Shown in pieces: positions 49,445-62,086 of a DNA stretch of 64,000 nt; the first letter of the stretch is position 1, and each line of letters starts with the position of its first letter. Both the position numbers and the translations under genes were made by a program. This DNA comes from Gloeophyllum trabeum ATCC 11539 (Eukaryota > Basidiomycota > Agaricomycetes > Gloeophyllales > Gloeophyllaceae): contig NW_006920410.1 in assembly GCF_000344685.1 (NCBI RefSeq), positions 2,118,693 through 2,182,692 on the forward strand, in the 5' to 3' direction. Under the pieces are notes generated by a model. That model was not told the origin of the DNA. It was given only the letters and a program-made list of their open reading frames with translations, and made no database searches.

Positions 49445-49915
49445 AACTTGCCTTTCTGCTCTGGCCTATCCGCCCGCTTTCTACTGGATGTTTTTTCGGG
49501 AACCATTCTGGACGCTGCGCTGTGATTGTCTGACCCTGTGCTGTTCCTGCTCTGACTTGCTGTTTCTGTCGCCCTGTAAATCTCGGACCTCTGCTCGTCT
49601 CCTGCTATCGTTCTTGTTCGCTGTATTTTGCTTCACGTATAATTTCAATGTAATGCTTGTTACAATAGAATTTGAGATGTCCGTTGACAGTAAGGAACGA
49701 TGCCGGAAATGTGCGGAGACGGGAGGAATGCAGTGCTTCATGATATGAAACCACGTGGCCAGAATAGAGAGCTGGGGGAAACGCGATTGGTCGGAATGAC
49801 TTTGATCTTTGGATTGAGATGTTTGTTCGGCACGGCCGCACGTTATGGGGCCACCGTAAAGCCCTTGTCTCTCAAGCCTCGGCCATCACACTGCCCTCTC
49901 TCCCATCGGACCACC
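49445..49915. other. Intergenic region between REC8 and IDI1
   Basis: No separate gene. The pyrimidine-rich stretch 49480-49640 and the following AT-rich part carry the REC8 3' end and the IDI1 promoter. The IDI1 frame stays open upstream to about 49700, so a longer N-terminus is formally possible. Confidence 0.5.
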
Positions 49916-50838
<923 letters not shown>

Positions 50839-51070
50839 TGCATTCTCTATGTTGAGATAGACATCCTAATACTGGCATCCGCTTTTTGTGTAGAATGTAA
50901 AGTTAATTATCGGGGTCCCTGGTCACTGCTTGGGTGGGAAGTATACAGATATATTGTTCTATGTTGCCCGGTGGAAGATGAATGCTACATACTGTTAATT
51001 GATATGATACAGTTGACCAAAAAGGCGCCCAAAACACCGAAGATAGGATACACGGCTTCAGTCCATCTCG

Positions 51071-52505
51071 TCAGTCAAGCGTCCCCTTGAATATCCATAT
51101 CTCCTTCCGCCCGCCGAAGCCCAAAGGACCTCGCCGTGCAAGGGGCACGCAGGCGTCCAACTTATATCCAAGCTCGTTTATATGTTTTAGCACATAACTC
51201 ACAAACAGACTCTTATCCACATCGGCTGCTGAAACATGCGATGAACGTGGATAGGGCACCTTCTGATCGAGCGACCTACCTCCAATCACACCCCTTTTGA
51301 GCTCGATGAGACAAATATTTTCCTCCGTGACCCTATCGGATGCAATCCTGCGCGGAAAGGCATTGCGTAGCGCTGTACCGATCGAGTCGCGGATGGTACC
51401 CGGGGGGTCGACGATTGAGACTTTCTCATCGGAGCGGGAGAAGCAAACAGAGAAGAAGTGGACGTGAGGGTCACGAGCAGATTCGCCCCGGTCCACAAAG
51501 ACCAGCCGTGGGGGTTTGCCCTAGGTGGACGTTGGCAAGGGGAGGAAACGAGTGGAAGGACAGACGCACCCGACTCCCGATGTTTACCGAGGTACTGTAA
51601 TGATAGCCCTGAGATCGGGCACTTTAATGGGCTATAGCCGTCTAATCATGGACGGACGTACCAGACGTGCCAAGAATGAGAACATCCTACACAACATTCT
51701 TCGAACCCTGTATAGTGAACACAGCACGACTGAGAAGAGATAGTTCATAATAACTCGGCAAACCTACATGAGTTTCTCAGTACCGGTACTACTCCAGGGA
51801 GCCCTGCCGAAAACTACGCGCCATCGATGGTCCTTAGCAGAGTCGGTGTCAACTCCGTGAGGCCACATAGGAAAGACCAGTTCCCGTAAATCGTCTAGCA
51901 TATTTTGGTACCGGACACCTTCGAAGCATATCTCATTATTCCCATGAAAAGACATCAATAGATGTACTATGTAGCAAGCGGCAGATCAGACATGATGCCC
52001 CACCGGCGTGGAGTAGCGATAATTTACCAGGCTCCCAAACAGACTTGGACATTGAGTTAGTCCTCTGTCGCGTCATCTGATTTACGGGTACCCTCGTAGA
52101 GCTCCGAGTGCTGGAAGTAGACCGTGACCGCGGGGTAGGAGGGCGCGGTGTCGCGGGACGTGTGTTACTCGCCGCTGATCCCGGGCGTTTCTTCATCGCT
52201 GACCTGAGCGGCACAGCTGTCCTCGTATCCCTTGCTTCTCGATGTTGCGTACTGATCCTCGAGCTATGTTTTGGCCTCTGGAGGGGCGGCTGCGCCACTG
52301 AATGCAGAGCGGGTCCGCCGTAACCGGGATAGACACCATTGGTCGGACTATGCAGGGGGACGGGAATGTTCTGAGATGGTACATGGCCAGGTACATGTCC
52401 CCAGGCAGGCGGAGGAGGATAAGCACCCTCAGGCGCATAGTATGCCGCGGGCTGCACGCCAGGGAAAGGATAGTATTGGCCTGGTGCGGGCGCGTATTGC
52501 TGCAT
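51071..52505 (-). CDS. Conserved fungal protein of unknown function with proline-rich N-terminus
   Basis: The N-terminal exon (about 52030-52505) is proline/tyrosine rich (MQQYAPAPGQYYPFPG) and then basic and serine-rich (RSRSTSSTRSSTRVPV). After an intron comes a globular part with MSFHGNNEICFEGVRYQNML, DLRELVFPMWPHGVD and WRVVFGRAPWSSTG. Further exons give GKPPRLVF-type sequence, DEKVSIVDPPGTIRDSIGTA, ENICLIELKRGVIGG and SLFVSYVLKHINELGYKLDA. The end is LGFGGRKEIWIFKGTLD. From memory of general fungal proteomes, this layout (WPxG motif, long loop, LGF-GxRKExWIF-G end) recurs in an agaricomycete family without assigned function, often in several copies. I see no catalytic motif and no membrane segment. 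Confidence 0.75.
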
Positions 52506-52966
52506 AAGGCTATGACTCTTTCACGCGCGCAGAAGCGCAGGAACAAAGGAAAGGCAGAAAGGGCAGGTGAAAGCAGTGGGAGGGGGAGGACGGCATCGGG
52601 TGGGCCCTGCAAAAGAAGAGCTGCAACGTGCATTGCTGCTTGCCTTTTCCAGAATTACATACGCGCCCATCACCCCCGGTCGTGCCCACTGTCGGTGTCG
52701 ACGGGCTGGCACATCCCCCGAGTAGAATACAACGGCACAAGGCATGGAATATGCGCAGCCTACATGGACGCAGAGAGCAAGAAGCACAATCAAAAGGAAC
52801 GCCGTTGTCGGTCGTCAAGCCCGCGGGCTGAGGCGGGGTTTGCCTGGTTCGCTCGACTCGTAATGTAAGCGGCACCCACGGCCAGATCCGAGTCCGAGCC
52901 AGTGCTTACTGCTTATGCTCACTCTTCGCTGCTCTCTCCAACTTACTCACTTTCCTTCCAGCACCC
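52506..52966. other. Divergent promoter region between the unknown protein and MPC1
   Basis: Nothing coding is supported on either strand. The two neighbouring genes diverge, so both promoters lie here. A short purine-rich stretch near 52545-52600 stands out. Confidence 0.5.
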
Positions 52967-53604
52967 ATGGCTTCGACATTCGTCAACTGGCTGCGTTCCC
53001 CCAAGGCTCGAGAGTATTTCTTCAGTACGTCTCTTCCCTTTACCCGCCGATCATTCATTAAAGACCCGTCTAGGCACACATTTCTGGGGACCAGTGCGTT
53101 CTCACTTCTTGGTTCATCCACCGGCATTAAGACCGCGCCTTTATGCTAGGTAGCCAACTGGGGCCTTCCATTAGCGGCTATTGCAGACCTCAAGAAGGAT
53201 GAGGAAGTCATCTCTGGGCCGATGACCACTGCTCTGGCATGCTACTCGTGAGTAGCACTCGTGTGAGCGGCATCAAGCTTTCCTTCTGATCTTTCACTCC
53301 CCCTCTGCTAGTATGGTCTTTATGCGTTTCGGTGAGCAACTTTGCTGCACCATCGTGAACTCCCACCTGACTGGAACACGTAGCATGGCGCGTCCAACCT
53401 CGGAATTACTTGTTGTTTGCGTGTCACGCCACGAACGCGACCGCTCAGTCCGTGCAAGGCGCAAGATTCGTCAACTACTGGTACATGGGCGGCAAGGAGA
53501 AGAAGGAGCCAACAGGTGTCGAGAAAGTGAAGGGGGAGATCAAGGAAGCCGCGGATATGACACGAGAAGAGGCCAAGAAAGTAGCAGCAGGGCCAGCCAA
53601 ATGA
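52967..53604 (+). CDS. MPC1: Mitochondrial pyruvate carrier subunit 1
   Basis: MPC1 pairs with MPC2 or MPC3 in the inner mitochondrial membrane to import pyruvate. Four or more small exons give [20 protein letters not shown], then [20 protein letters not shown] with the family motif, then [19 protein letters not shown] and, after further introns, MVFMRF and a strand with [19 protein letters not shown] and [13 protein letters not shown]. The C-terminal tail is charged ([20 protein letters not shown]). The first intron splits the Ser codon (exon end ...TTCTTCA, next exon GCACACAT). Total about 135 residues, slightly longer than the yeast protein because of the tail. Confidence 0.92.
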
Positions 53605-53737
53605 TCTGCGTGCGTTAGATGCGTTTAGCTTTCTTTGGACAGTTTATAGGATCTAAAGTTGATGAGATTACTGGTACATATAGTGTCCACCTAATACAAA
53701 ACCACCCTGGACTAGATGTCGTCCTAGTGACGATCCC

Positions 53738-56700
53738 TTACCAAAACCCGTCGTCTCCGTCCTCGCCACCTCGTTTCTTCTTCCCGTTATTTCCTTGGGC
53801 CAGAGCTTGTCGCTCGTACATCTCCGCAATCTTGAAAAGCGCATGTATTTGCATATGAACAATGCATTCAAGGATAACTACTCACCTGCTCCGGTCCGGT
53901 AGCATCATCGGCAGACTTATCACCTCGCACTCGTATAAACCGAGGAAATCGCAACGATATTCCGCGTTCCTCCACCTTTGTTCCCATACGCATAAGCATT
54001 CCTGACTTCCACATCCCAGCGAAAAGCACTCACTAATCCTTGCGCTGCGGTATAAATAGGACTGAGACTCAGGTCTGCTGTCAAGACTTCCCAGACAATT
54101 TTGGGCTCGAACCACACGTCAGGCTTCGCGCCGCCGACCTTAACGTCGCCCCTCGGCTTCTGCATCTCCAGAGGCTTCAGGGTTTCGTAGTGGGACTGCA
54201 GCATCTCTTCGCTGAAGCCCGTCCCGATCTTACATATGGTCTGATATTCCTCCGAATCTGCGTCGTAGCAGGCCAATAGGAAGGCACCGTAGACATTGGT
54301 CCGTTTGCCCTTGCCGTAATATCCGCCCACTACCACAAGGTCCAGCGAGTCGCCAACGCCTGCCAGGTAATCCTTCTTGAGCTGCATCCCACTTCAAGTC
54401 AGCCAGTATCGCCTTACAGACTGAGGAGAGCCCACTTTTAGCCAGTTGACACTGCGTCGACTGGGCTCATAATGACTGGCATCACTCTCCAGCATTTTTA
54501 CCATGAGCCCTTCACACCCGTCCTTCACGCTCTCTTCCAAGAAAGCCTGGATTTCGTCTGTGGTCGAGCCATCAGACGCTTTCGCGAACTGGAATTCCCC
54601 GTCGACGGGCTGGAAGTGTTCTCTCAGTAGCTCCCTTCTTTCAGCTAGAGGCTTGTGCAGCAATGGCTACGTTTTGACGATCAGCCTGGTGAACAGCACG
54701 TCAGCACCTTAGTATGTAACGCACCTCTCCATTGAGGTATAACAGATCAAAGGCGAACAAGCAAACGCGAACTTGAATGTCTTCCACTTTAACATCCTTA
54801 CGTTTCCTTCTACTCAGCTCCTGGAAAGGCATGAGTTTCTTCGTGTCCTTGTCGATGGCTACGGCCTCGGCGTCCAGAACGAATGACTTCGTAGTATCTT
54901 TGATGCACTGAAGGTCGGGTTATCAATAGGTACAGCAAAAAAAAAGGGTAGTCAGCACGGACGCGGGGCAACTGCTCGACAAGATCGGGATACTTCTTGC
55001 TCATGTCCTCAGAATTCCGACTGAAGATGGACACTGTCCCGTCTTCTTTCTTGTGTACCTAGAAATGGCCTAAGCCCGATAGCTTTGCGAGGCCATGCCG
55101 TGACTCACCTGAGCTCGTTCCCCGTCGTACTTGTACTCGCAGGTGAACCGCTTGTTCTCGAACCTATCGAGAACTTCGCCGATAGCCTTGGTCGGCTTGG
55201 CGAGCATGGGTTTTAACGGTACGCCCGGTGTCAGCTTGCATCTCTCTCGTAATCTTTCCGTGCCAACTTCGAGCAAAGCAGGGATGACCTCGTCATACGA
55301 GGGTAATTCGCTGCAGATAGGGGCGAAAGTGTCGGTCCCTCGTTCATTCTGTTGTGAAAGACGACACTAACCTGTAGACAGCTTTGATGGTCTCAGCTGC
55401 CTCCTCCAGTCGAGAGGCCAGCTTTTCGTTGCTCCAGCGCTTGCCCGCTACGACGATATAAGTATGGTCCATCGATGGGACATGCGAATTCCACCTCACC
55501 CTTCTCCTTCTCAGCCAATACGGCAGCGTGGGCTACCGCGACGAGGACGGTGCGCTCGGCATTTCCTATCCTCAGCTTACCCTCTAAACTCCGCACAATG
55601 TACTTCGCCTCTTGTCCCTGGCATGCGGCGAGAAGCTTGGTGATGATGGACACCTTCCTGGCTTGTGACTAGAGCAGACAGTGTGAATCAATATGAAAGT
55701 CAGAGCTTCGACAACGAGGGACGTACCGAGTGGCCTGTACTCAAGGCAATTTCTTTCAGATTGGAGAACACGAAAGGCACTGTCAATGGTTTGGGCTTGA
55801 ATAATGTCTTCTGGCTGTTTTTCGAGTTCTGTCGCAACCACTTAGAGCCCAGTATAAACCATCAGATACTGGAATCCCAGTACATACCATTGCTACCAGT
55901 CCCAGGTCACCTTCTTTCTTGAGTTCTGCCTTGACTGTTGCCAGACTTCGTCCTGTCGATTCAACGATTGCCTTGACAAGAAGGCTCTCGCCTATGCCCA
56001 GCTCAATGCCGACGTAGTCTGGACTCAGCTGTAAACCTGCATTAGAGCGTCTCATGCAGATCTACAGAACAGAACCAACCCGGTTAATGCACAAGTACAC
56101 GCACTGGAGCAGAGACTTCGTGTCTCCCTCGGCGCTTCTCTGTATGACGAGGAGCAAGAAGGCCGTTAGCAGGGACGTCTTCTCTATGCGTTTTGTGGTG
56201 GCCTCGATTAAGGCGAATGTTTTAGCAAGTGCGGCGTATGGGACTCTATAGGTGAATATCACGAGCAATTCAAACAGTGGGACTGTCCGGGAACACGTAC
56301 GGTGCACCGACTTTCCAGCCGCCCTCAATGTCGACTTCATCAGTACGCGATATGGCCTTCTCCGCGCTGCGCCACATATATGAGCATCAGCTTGGAGTAG
56401 GGACCTCGTCACATACTTGGCTGTGGCAACTTCATCCTCTTCGTCCTCTTCCATTTCATCTTCACCTTCGTCCGCTGGATCCATCGCTTCATCAGCACTG
56501 CTGTTCGCTGCGGGCCCATCTTCCGGAGCAGGTACAGTCGTCTCATCCTCATCCTCGCCCTCTTCTTCTTCGAGCTTCTTCTTCGACGTACGCGAAGATT
56601 TAACACCTTCTGTGCGAGTTCTACTTCGTTTAGAGGGTACGGGGAACTTCGCTTTTTCGCCCGGAATTGACGGGCTGGACTTCGATGGTGCACCATTGGA

Positions 56701-57283
56701 ATATTCCACTTCAAAGTATCAGGGAAAGATATGTCAGGATTATACGTAGTTCTTACGAGGGGGTGGTCCGCCATCATCTTCATCATCTGAATCGACCACG
56801 CGGCGCTTTTTGCTCTTACGCACAGGCTCCGTAACTAAAGTACTTGGATGAGGGTAGCACGAGAGAGGTAGCACGAGAGAGGAAGGTGTGGATAACAAGC
56901 TCACCTGCTGGAGATGTGGCGTCCTTGCGTTTCGATTCAGCTGTTCGACGATGAGATGGCGAGCCCAGAATACTAGGACGTGCGTACCTTTGCCATGGGT
57001 TGGCTCATCCACATCCATCTCACTAGTAGAATCCGAAGAAGTTATAGCAGCAGCTTTGGATGGTTTCAAGTCTGCGTTGTACGCTGGCTGCTTGCCCTTC
57101 CTACCACCTCCCCACATATCCATCAGGCTTGATTGCTGGGGTGCGGTCTTCATGCCTTTTGACATCCCTATGAGAGCGGCTTCAATCAGGTCAGAACAGG
57201 TTTAATGGTATGGAGTCAAGGTGTGTACACCCACCGAGAGTATGTCGGCGACAAGCAAGCGATAGAGAGACGCGTACAAGCAT
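53738..57283 (-). CDS. CDC9: DNA ligase I (replicative ATP-dependent ligase)
   Basis: The ligase joins Okazaki fragments and finishes repair. The nuclear form likely starts at [20 protein letters not shown] (57165), with the PCNA-binding box [10 protein letters not shown] preceding exon starting at 57283 adds [17 protein letters not shown], which splices in frame and looks like a mitochondrial presequence. The acidic low-complexity linker ([17 protein letters not shown]) precedes the N-terminal DNA-binding domain. The catalytic core contains [14 protein letters not shown] with the adenylated Lys in KYDG, then later SCEGLMVK-like [20 protein letters not shown] and [20 protein letters not shown]. 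Near the C-terminus are [17 protein letters not shown], and after an intron [20 protein letters not shown]. The last exon ends in [20 protein letters not shown] and stops at 53738. About 10-12 introns. All family motifs appear intact. Confidence 0.93.
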
Positions 57284-57648
57284 CGACGCGAAGCGACGCG
57301 TGCCCAAACTCGCGTAAATAACACGTCTATTATCCACATCGTGACTTCGCTTAGATAACTTAAGCACTTCAGCCGGAATGTACCTGTATTCGACTTGTGT
57401 CACTTGCTGTATCTTCAGCTTGGTTTACATACGATACAAATAACTGAGCTGCGCAGCTACTTTGCGATTCTGCAGGCCACGGCCCAGTCACGTCGACCAC
57501 CCGACTCTGGCGAGGCCATGACGCGGGACCACGTCGTTCACTCCTTTCCATCAACCCACTATAACCTTGCCAATAAGCAATTCTGGTCTCTCCAGCTCCT
57601 TTGTTGTCGTCCTTGATCGAACGTGATCGGCTCTGCTTTGCATGCTAG
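57284..57648. other. Divergent region between DNA ligase I and an intronless membrane protein
   Basis: No other gene is supported. The two genes diverge. The ligase frame stays open upstream to 57403, so its mitochondrial start could be further out. Several GTCGAC/ACGCG pieces occur, including ACGCG near 57270-57300, the type of site linked to replication genes. Confidence 0.45.
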
Positions 57649-59094
57649 ATGCTGATCTCCAAAGACCAAGAAGTGCGTCCTGAATATCAGGAAGGCTCTC
57701 AGCTTGCATCTGCCGGCGGTCCCTCAGGAGTCTCCGAACCACCACCTCCATTCCAAGACACAGAGCGACATGGCGCGATTGACATTGATTCGAACGATGA
57801 AACCTATGCGCCAGAGGGCGGTGAAGAACCTCCCCCAGACTTCACGCCATACGAGGCAGAATTCATGGTCTCTGGGACCGGGAATATCGTGTCTCACGAT
57901 CTACATCTGAACCAAGATGGTCCGCACCCTCTTTTATACTCAAGGAGCTTGTCTAATCACGCGTTGCCGGGTGTGCCAACAGGAGAAGCTCTGTACAGAT
58001 TCTTGCTATCGCAAGCGAATACTCCCCCGACCTACCAGCTGCATTGTCGTGGGACTCACCAAGAGACGCGAACGCGGTTTGTCAGCGACTCGGATGGCCA
58101 AAGCCAGTCCCGGAATCGAACCGAAACGGAGACAATCACTGTGACAGACTTCGACTTCTACGTGGATGTCGGACGAAATATCGTCTCTGGACCTGTCCAC
58201 TGGTCGGTGGGTGACAGCGAGCCCGCCTATCGTGGGACAATGGTCAAGCAAGTAGATTTACCTGACGGGAGGAGGAACGCCACCCGCAAGGAAATAAAAT
58301 CTGCTGAAACATGGCAGAAGGAACGTTCGGGCAAAGGGTTGCCTCCTTGGGTTGGACAAGATTGGTTCAATCGGCCTGGCCCGGACGGGCCTCACGATGG
58401 AACCGTCCTGAAATCTTCCAAGACGCTCCGACAGTGGGCAGATGAGTACTGCGCTAGCCCCAAAGATCTCAAGGAGTTTGAGTACAAGAAGGTCGAGACA
58501 TCGTATACGTTTCTGAGTAGTCACTTACTTACACTGCAACAGGTGATATATGGCTGGAACATTCAGGCCTTAACTGATGCCACGCGTGCTGCCATCAAAT
58601 CAACTGGTTATCACGGTTCCCTCAGTGTTGGTTTCGAGACCACTGTGGACAGGATTTACATCCGACCAGACAACGGACTTTCCCGTGTCCTCTCCAACAA
58701 ATGGCTGAAATTTCTCCTTGTGATCACGCTGATATACCCATTCATATGGCTCTTCAAACGCTTCCATTCCCGTGGTGGCGGGAGATGGGTGGTCTGCGGG
58801 GGAGCGTACGCCCTTAAATGTTACCAACCTATCTCCGATAATGATGGGCAGTTTCCGAACACCACTGGCTTTGGCGATCCATCCATCCTCAAAACTACAA
58901 TGACTGCTGAAACGGTTGCACCAGGTGGAGGGCTCCTCAGGCTAGTCGGTGTTCGGGAAGGGGAATGGTTCCATGACTGGGAAGGCGCTATCCGGTCTGC
59001 TGTGATATCGCGATTGCAGTCCAAGGCGCCGATGACTCATCCAGGGACACGCCCTTACAATAATCCTGCGGCCCTCATGCTCGATGGGTACTGA
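57649..59094 (+). CDS. Intronless single-pass membrane protein of unknown function
   Basis: I do not recognise a named family. A single exon encodes 481 residues. The N-terminus is disordered (MLISKDQEVRPEYQEGSQL). The segment EEPPPDFTPYEAEFMVSGTG with NIVSHDLHLNQDG leads into a folded domain with RFLLSQANTPPTYQLHCRGT and TVTDFDFYVDVGRNIV. Then come a basic linker and ASPKDLKEFEYKKVETSYTF. One strong membrane helix, KFLLVITLIYPFIWLFKRF, lies near residue 360. The C-terminal part has GRWVVCGGAYALKCYQPI and ends in PAALMLDGY. In a genome where nearly every other gene has introns, an intronless 1.4-kb gene is notable. The PPPDFTPYEAEF and SHDLHLN blocks look like conserved motifs of a widespread fungal family of unknown role. 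Confidence 0.8.
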   Translation: MLISKDQEVRPEYQEGSQLASAGGPSGVSEPPPPFQDTERHGAIDIDSNDETYAPEGGEEPPPDFTPYEAEFMVSGTGNIVSHDLHLNQDGPHPLLYSRSLSNHALPGVPTGEALYRFLLSQANTPPTYQLHCRGTHQETRTRFVSDSDGQSQSRNRTETETITVTDFDFYVDVGRNIVSGPVHWSVGDSEPAYRGTMVKQVDLPDGRRNATRKEIKSAETWQKERSGKGLPPWVGQDWFNRPGPDGPHDGTVLKSSKTLRQWADEYCASPKDLKEFEYKKVETSYTFLSSHLLTLQQVIYGWNIQALTDATRAAIKSTGYHGSLSVGFETTVDRIYIRPDNGLSRVLSNKWLKFLLVITLIYPFIWLFKRFHSRGGGRWVVCGGAYALKCYQPISDNDGQFPNTTGFGDPSILKTTMTAETVAPGGGLLRLVGVREGEWFHDWEGAIRSAVISRLQSKAPMTHPGTRPYNNPAALMLDGY

Positions 59095-59563
59095 AGGTTC
59101 ACTGAAGTGTCTTACCTCCCCAATGATCAAACTTCCAGACCACTTATCTCAATCGCGCTGCTCATGCTTTCCAGCTAAATGCGATTTGCTCTGTACGGAG
59201 TATTCCAGGCAGAATGAATACAATAATAATAACAGGCGAGAATATGAATCTACTCTCTAAATCCGCAACACGCGAGAGAATTTAACAGGTAAACAAATGG
59301 GTGTTATGCGAAATCATGGACAGATCGCCGCTACTGAAGTTGAACGTCCTGCGGAATCGAAGCAGACGAAGGGGACAACAAAGAACAGAAATGTCCCTTC
59401 AAACATATCCAGGGTCCGAATGATGTGGGTATGAATTGTAATGGTGATATGGTACATTGTGTTGGAGTCTTAATGCCACAGGCCGCGAAAAAGAGACGTC
59501 ATGGAACGCAGTACAATGAGGACAGAGGCGGAAAACTGGACGCCAGAGGGCCCGAATGTACAT
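59095..59563. other. Convergent intergenic region
   Basis: No gene seen. It lies between two gene ends and carries AT-rich 3' untranslated sequence around 59215-59250 (AATAATAATAACA). Confidence 0.5.
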
Positions 59564-62086
59564 CTAGCGTCGCCGATGTGTTGTGGAAGTCCCTAAAGAA
59601 CTCGAGCGGCTGGGTTTGTGAAGCATCCGCGAGGACGTCTGGGGTTGGGATAGTTCTGTAGAAGACGCCGCTGAGGGCGCGTCGCCGCTGTCGATCGCGT
59701 TTTCCAGTTCGTCTACTCTGGACTGCAGCTCAGACTCGCTTTTCTCTGGGCCCTCAAGAAGCGCCAGGGCCGTCTCTAGCCACCAAACATGCTTTTTGAT
59801 GAAGTGGACTACGACGGTGCCGCCCACCCGTTTATTCTCGTATCGCCTACGTCGACCTTCACGATGTGTCCACGCGAACTCGGGAGTCATTGGGCTGCCT
59901 GAAGAAACAGTATCTTCAGCATACGCGGTCTCTCTGGAGTACTGAGAAGTTACCTTCTCTTAAAGAAGACATGTCACTGCCTTCGACGAGGGCTTCAACA
60001 CTTTGTAACGTCGTCAAATCAGGCACAGGGGGGGTATATCTCACGCCGAATGTCGATACGCTGGAATGAGCCCATTGCGTCCGCGTGGGCTCGTCGACGA
60101 ACCATTGCGACGAAGAGTCCGTCACGTTGTTGAAATAGTCGATCAGGTTATCCTCTCTGTCGAAAAGGTTCTTCATAGAATTCCTGACACGCGTAGCTTC
60201 TGAGGGGAACAAGAAGCCGTGAGAGTACCTACACCAACATCAATGCGACATTCTCAATGAGTCAGGAGAGGCGACAAACTCACACTGTGCCAGCCCTGGG
60301 ATGGTCGTATATCCAACATCGTTCATCCTTCCACCGAACCTGATCCGCGCGAGGATGCATATCCATCCACTTCGCGGTCTGCTTATCTTCAGCCCCCCGG
60401 GTCATAGTCCGTATCACAGGATCTCGCGCGATCCAGTCCACCAGACTCCAGCTCAAGGCATAGAGCTCCCCTGCCATAAATCGTCGCTTGACAAGATAGC
60501 CCCAGTAAATCAAAGGATCGTTCACCGAAGCTGGATCTGGAGCAGACACGACTTGCGACGGAGACGCCGAGACAGCGGTAGTAGATGTCTCGGCTCGAGG
60601 TGAATGAGGATTCGTATCAGTAGCGTTGGCTGGAGGCGACTTGGCGTGCAACTCGACCCGAAGGCGTGCTTCCAATTCCGCAAGCATCACGAAGGAGTCG
60701 TCATCCGTCTTCACAATGAAATCCGGCCGGACCCAACGCTTCGGTCTCCTCGAGAGAACATCCTGCCGAGCATGTGATGGATCATGCTTGGCTACTGGGG
60801 GCGGCACCGAGGACGAATTGGAGTATGAAAACTCTGGCGGCGGAGTAGAGGTCTCAAAGTAAACTGGCGGTACGTAGGCATAATTGGAAGCCCATGTGAA
60901 GAAGGCATGCGTCTTTCCGGAGTTCATGTTCTCCGCGATGGGTAGAATTACAATGTCATTGTACGCTGCAACCGAAGTCTGAGTATATAGATGAAGAGTG
61001 TAAGGATCTCTGTACGCACTCTCCATTTCCAGTCTTATCCTGCGTTCGAGACTCTTCTTTGGCTGACCCAGAATAAACCTCACAATCGTGCGAGAGGTCC
61101 CGTTCCCTCCATCACCGTCTATAGCGCCCTCCCGACTGCGAGGATGACTTGCCCACGTGCTACGGACGAGCATCCGCCTCTCGAAAGACGAGTCCAACGA
61201 GAATACACCGAGAAAGATGCCAGCCGGCGGCAGTGAGTCGAGGTTATCAGGAGGAAATGATGGGGAAGGATACTCCGCCCCGTGGTCTGGGGGAATGATA
61301 CGGTTCCCCGGGTTCAGCAGAGATATGCGCTCGCTATTGTAAGTTGAAGGCGCGCTGCAGTACACACGCCAGGGCAGAGGCTCCTTATCCGGGTTTAGTA
61401 TGTGGATGAGCAGGAGGGTGATGAAGATGCCGAGGATGGTTAGTAGCAGGAGGGTCAATAACTATGCGGACACATCAGCATACCATCGTCATTTGGATGA
61501 ACGGCAGACGTACGATCGTGATAGGCTGACTTGGGAAAAAGGGATGTTGGACAATGCTTCGCACACACCGCTTCACTCTCCTCCACCATGAGAAGCTCCG
61601 TCTCCGCCGCCTTCGCGTCGGTGCGCCGAACGTCCACCATCGCCGTCTATCATCTCTCCACCACGGGCCTCGCGGAGTATTGAGCAGAGGTGACGTAGAC
61701 TCGTACGGTTCGTCCTCCGAATCAGACGTGCAGGCGGAAGACGAGCCTGAAGCAAGGAAGTGAGGTAAAGGGGAGCCTGATCGCGAAGGCAGGGGCGTGT
61801 TCGTCGCAGTAGAGCAGACCGACCGGGACGACGCTGAGCTGGGGTGGTGTCGGTAGTTGTCCGCTGTCGGCGTGGCTCTTCGGGAGGGAGTCTGGAGGAA
61901 ACTGTTCGGGTCGGATGAGGATGTCACGAAGGGGGTCCGGGGGCGAGGATAATATACGGACGAGCGTCTGCTTGGCGTCTCAGAGGACTCGGTCCCTGAC
62001 GAGGCTTCATACTCTTCGAAATGGTTGACTCGAGACTGCCTAGCAGGCGGCAGCAGCCCCAGCGCGAACGTCATGTCGTACGACAA
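59564..62086 (-). CDS. GT31-family beta-1,3-galactosyltransferase-like protein
   Basis: The layout is that of a type II Golgi glycosyltransferase. The N-terminal exon (about 61505-62086) encodes a long serine-rich cytosolic region, with ending SIVQHPFFPSQPITI, and joins to LLTLLLLTILGIFITLLLIH, the membrane anchor. The luminal part includes GIFLGVFSLDSSFERRMLVR with STWASHP, VRFILGQ and YNDIVILPIAENMNSGKTHA. The DxD motif follows in PDFIVKTDDDSFVMLAELEA, then IYWGYLVKRRFMAGELYALS and RGAEDKQTAKWMDMHP. The C-terminal exons contain EFAWTHREGRRRRYENKRVG and a coiled tail. The intron before the last exon uses a donor inside GGTAACTTC and gives LREGSPMTPEF. Sugar donor and acceptor cannot be read from sequence. 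The protein is longer than animal family members, with inserts before the DDD motif. Confidence 0.85.

Noticed and set aside
54930..54950. Poly-A run near 54940
   Set aside because: A short A-run in an intron of the ligase gene, without target duplication or reverse-transcribed sequence next to it.
56853..56880. Tandem copy of a 14-base GTAGCACGAGAGAG unit
   Set aside because: It lies in an intron of the ligase gene and looks like simple slippage.
57284..57403. Longer N-terminus of DNA ligase starting at 57403
   Set aside because: The extra residues are charged and lack a targeting character, while the Met at 57283 gives a compact presequence. It cannot be excluded.
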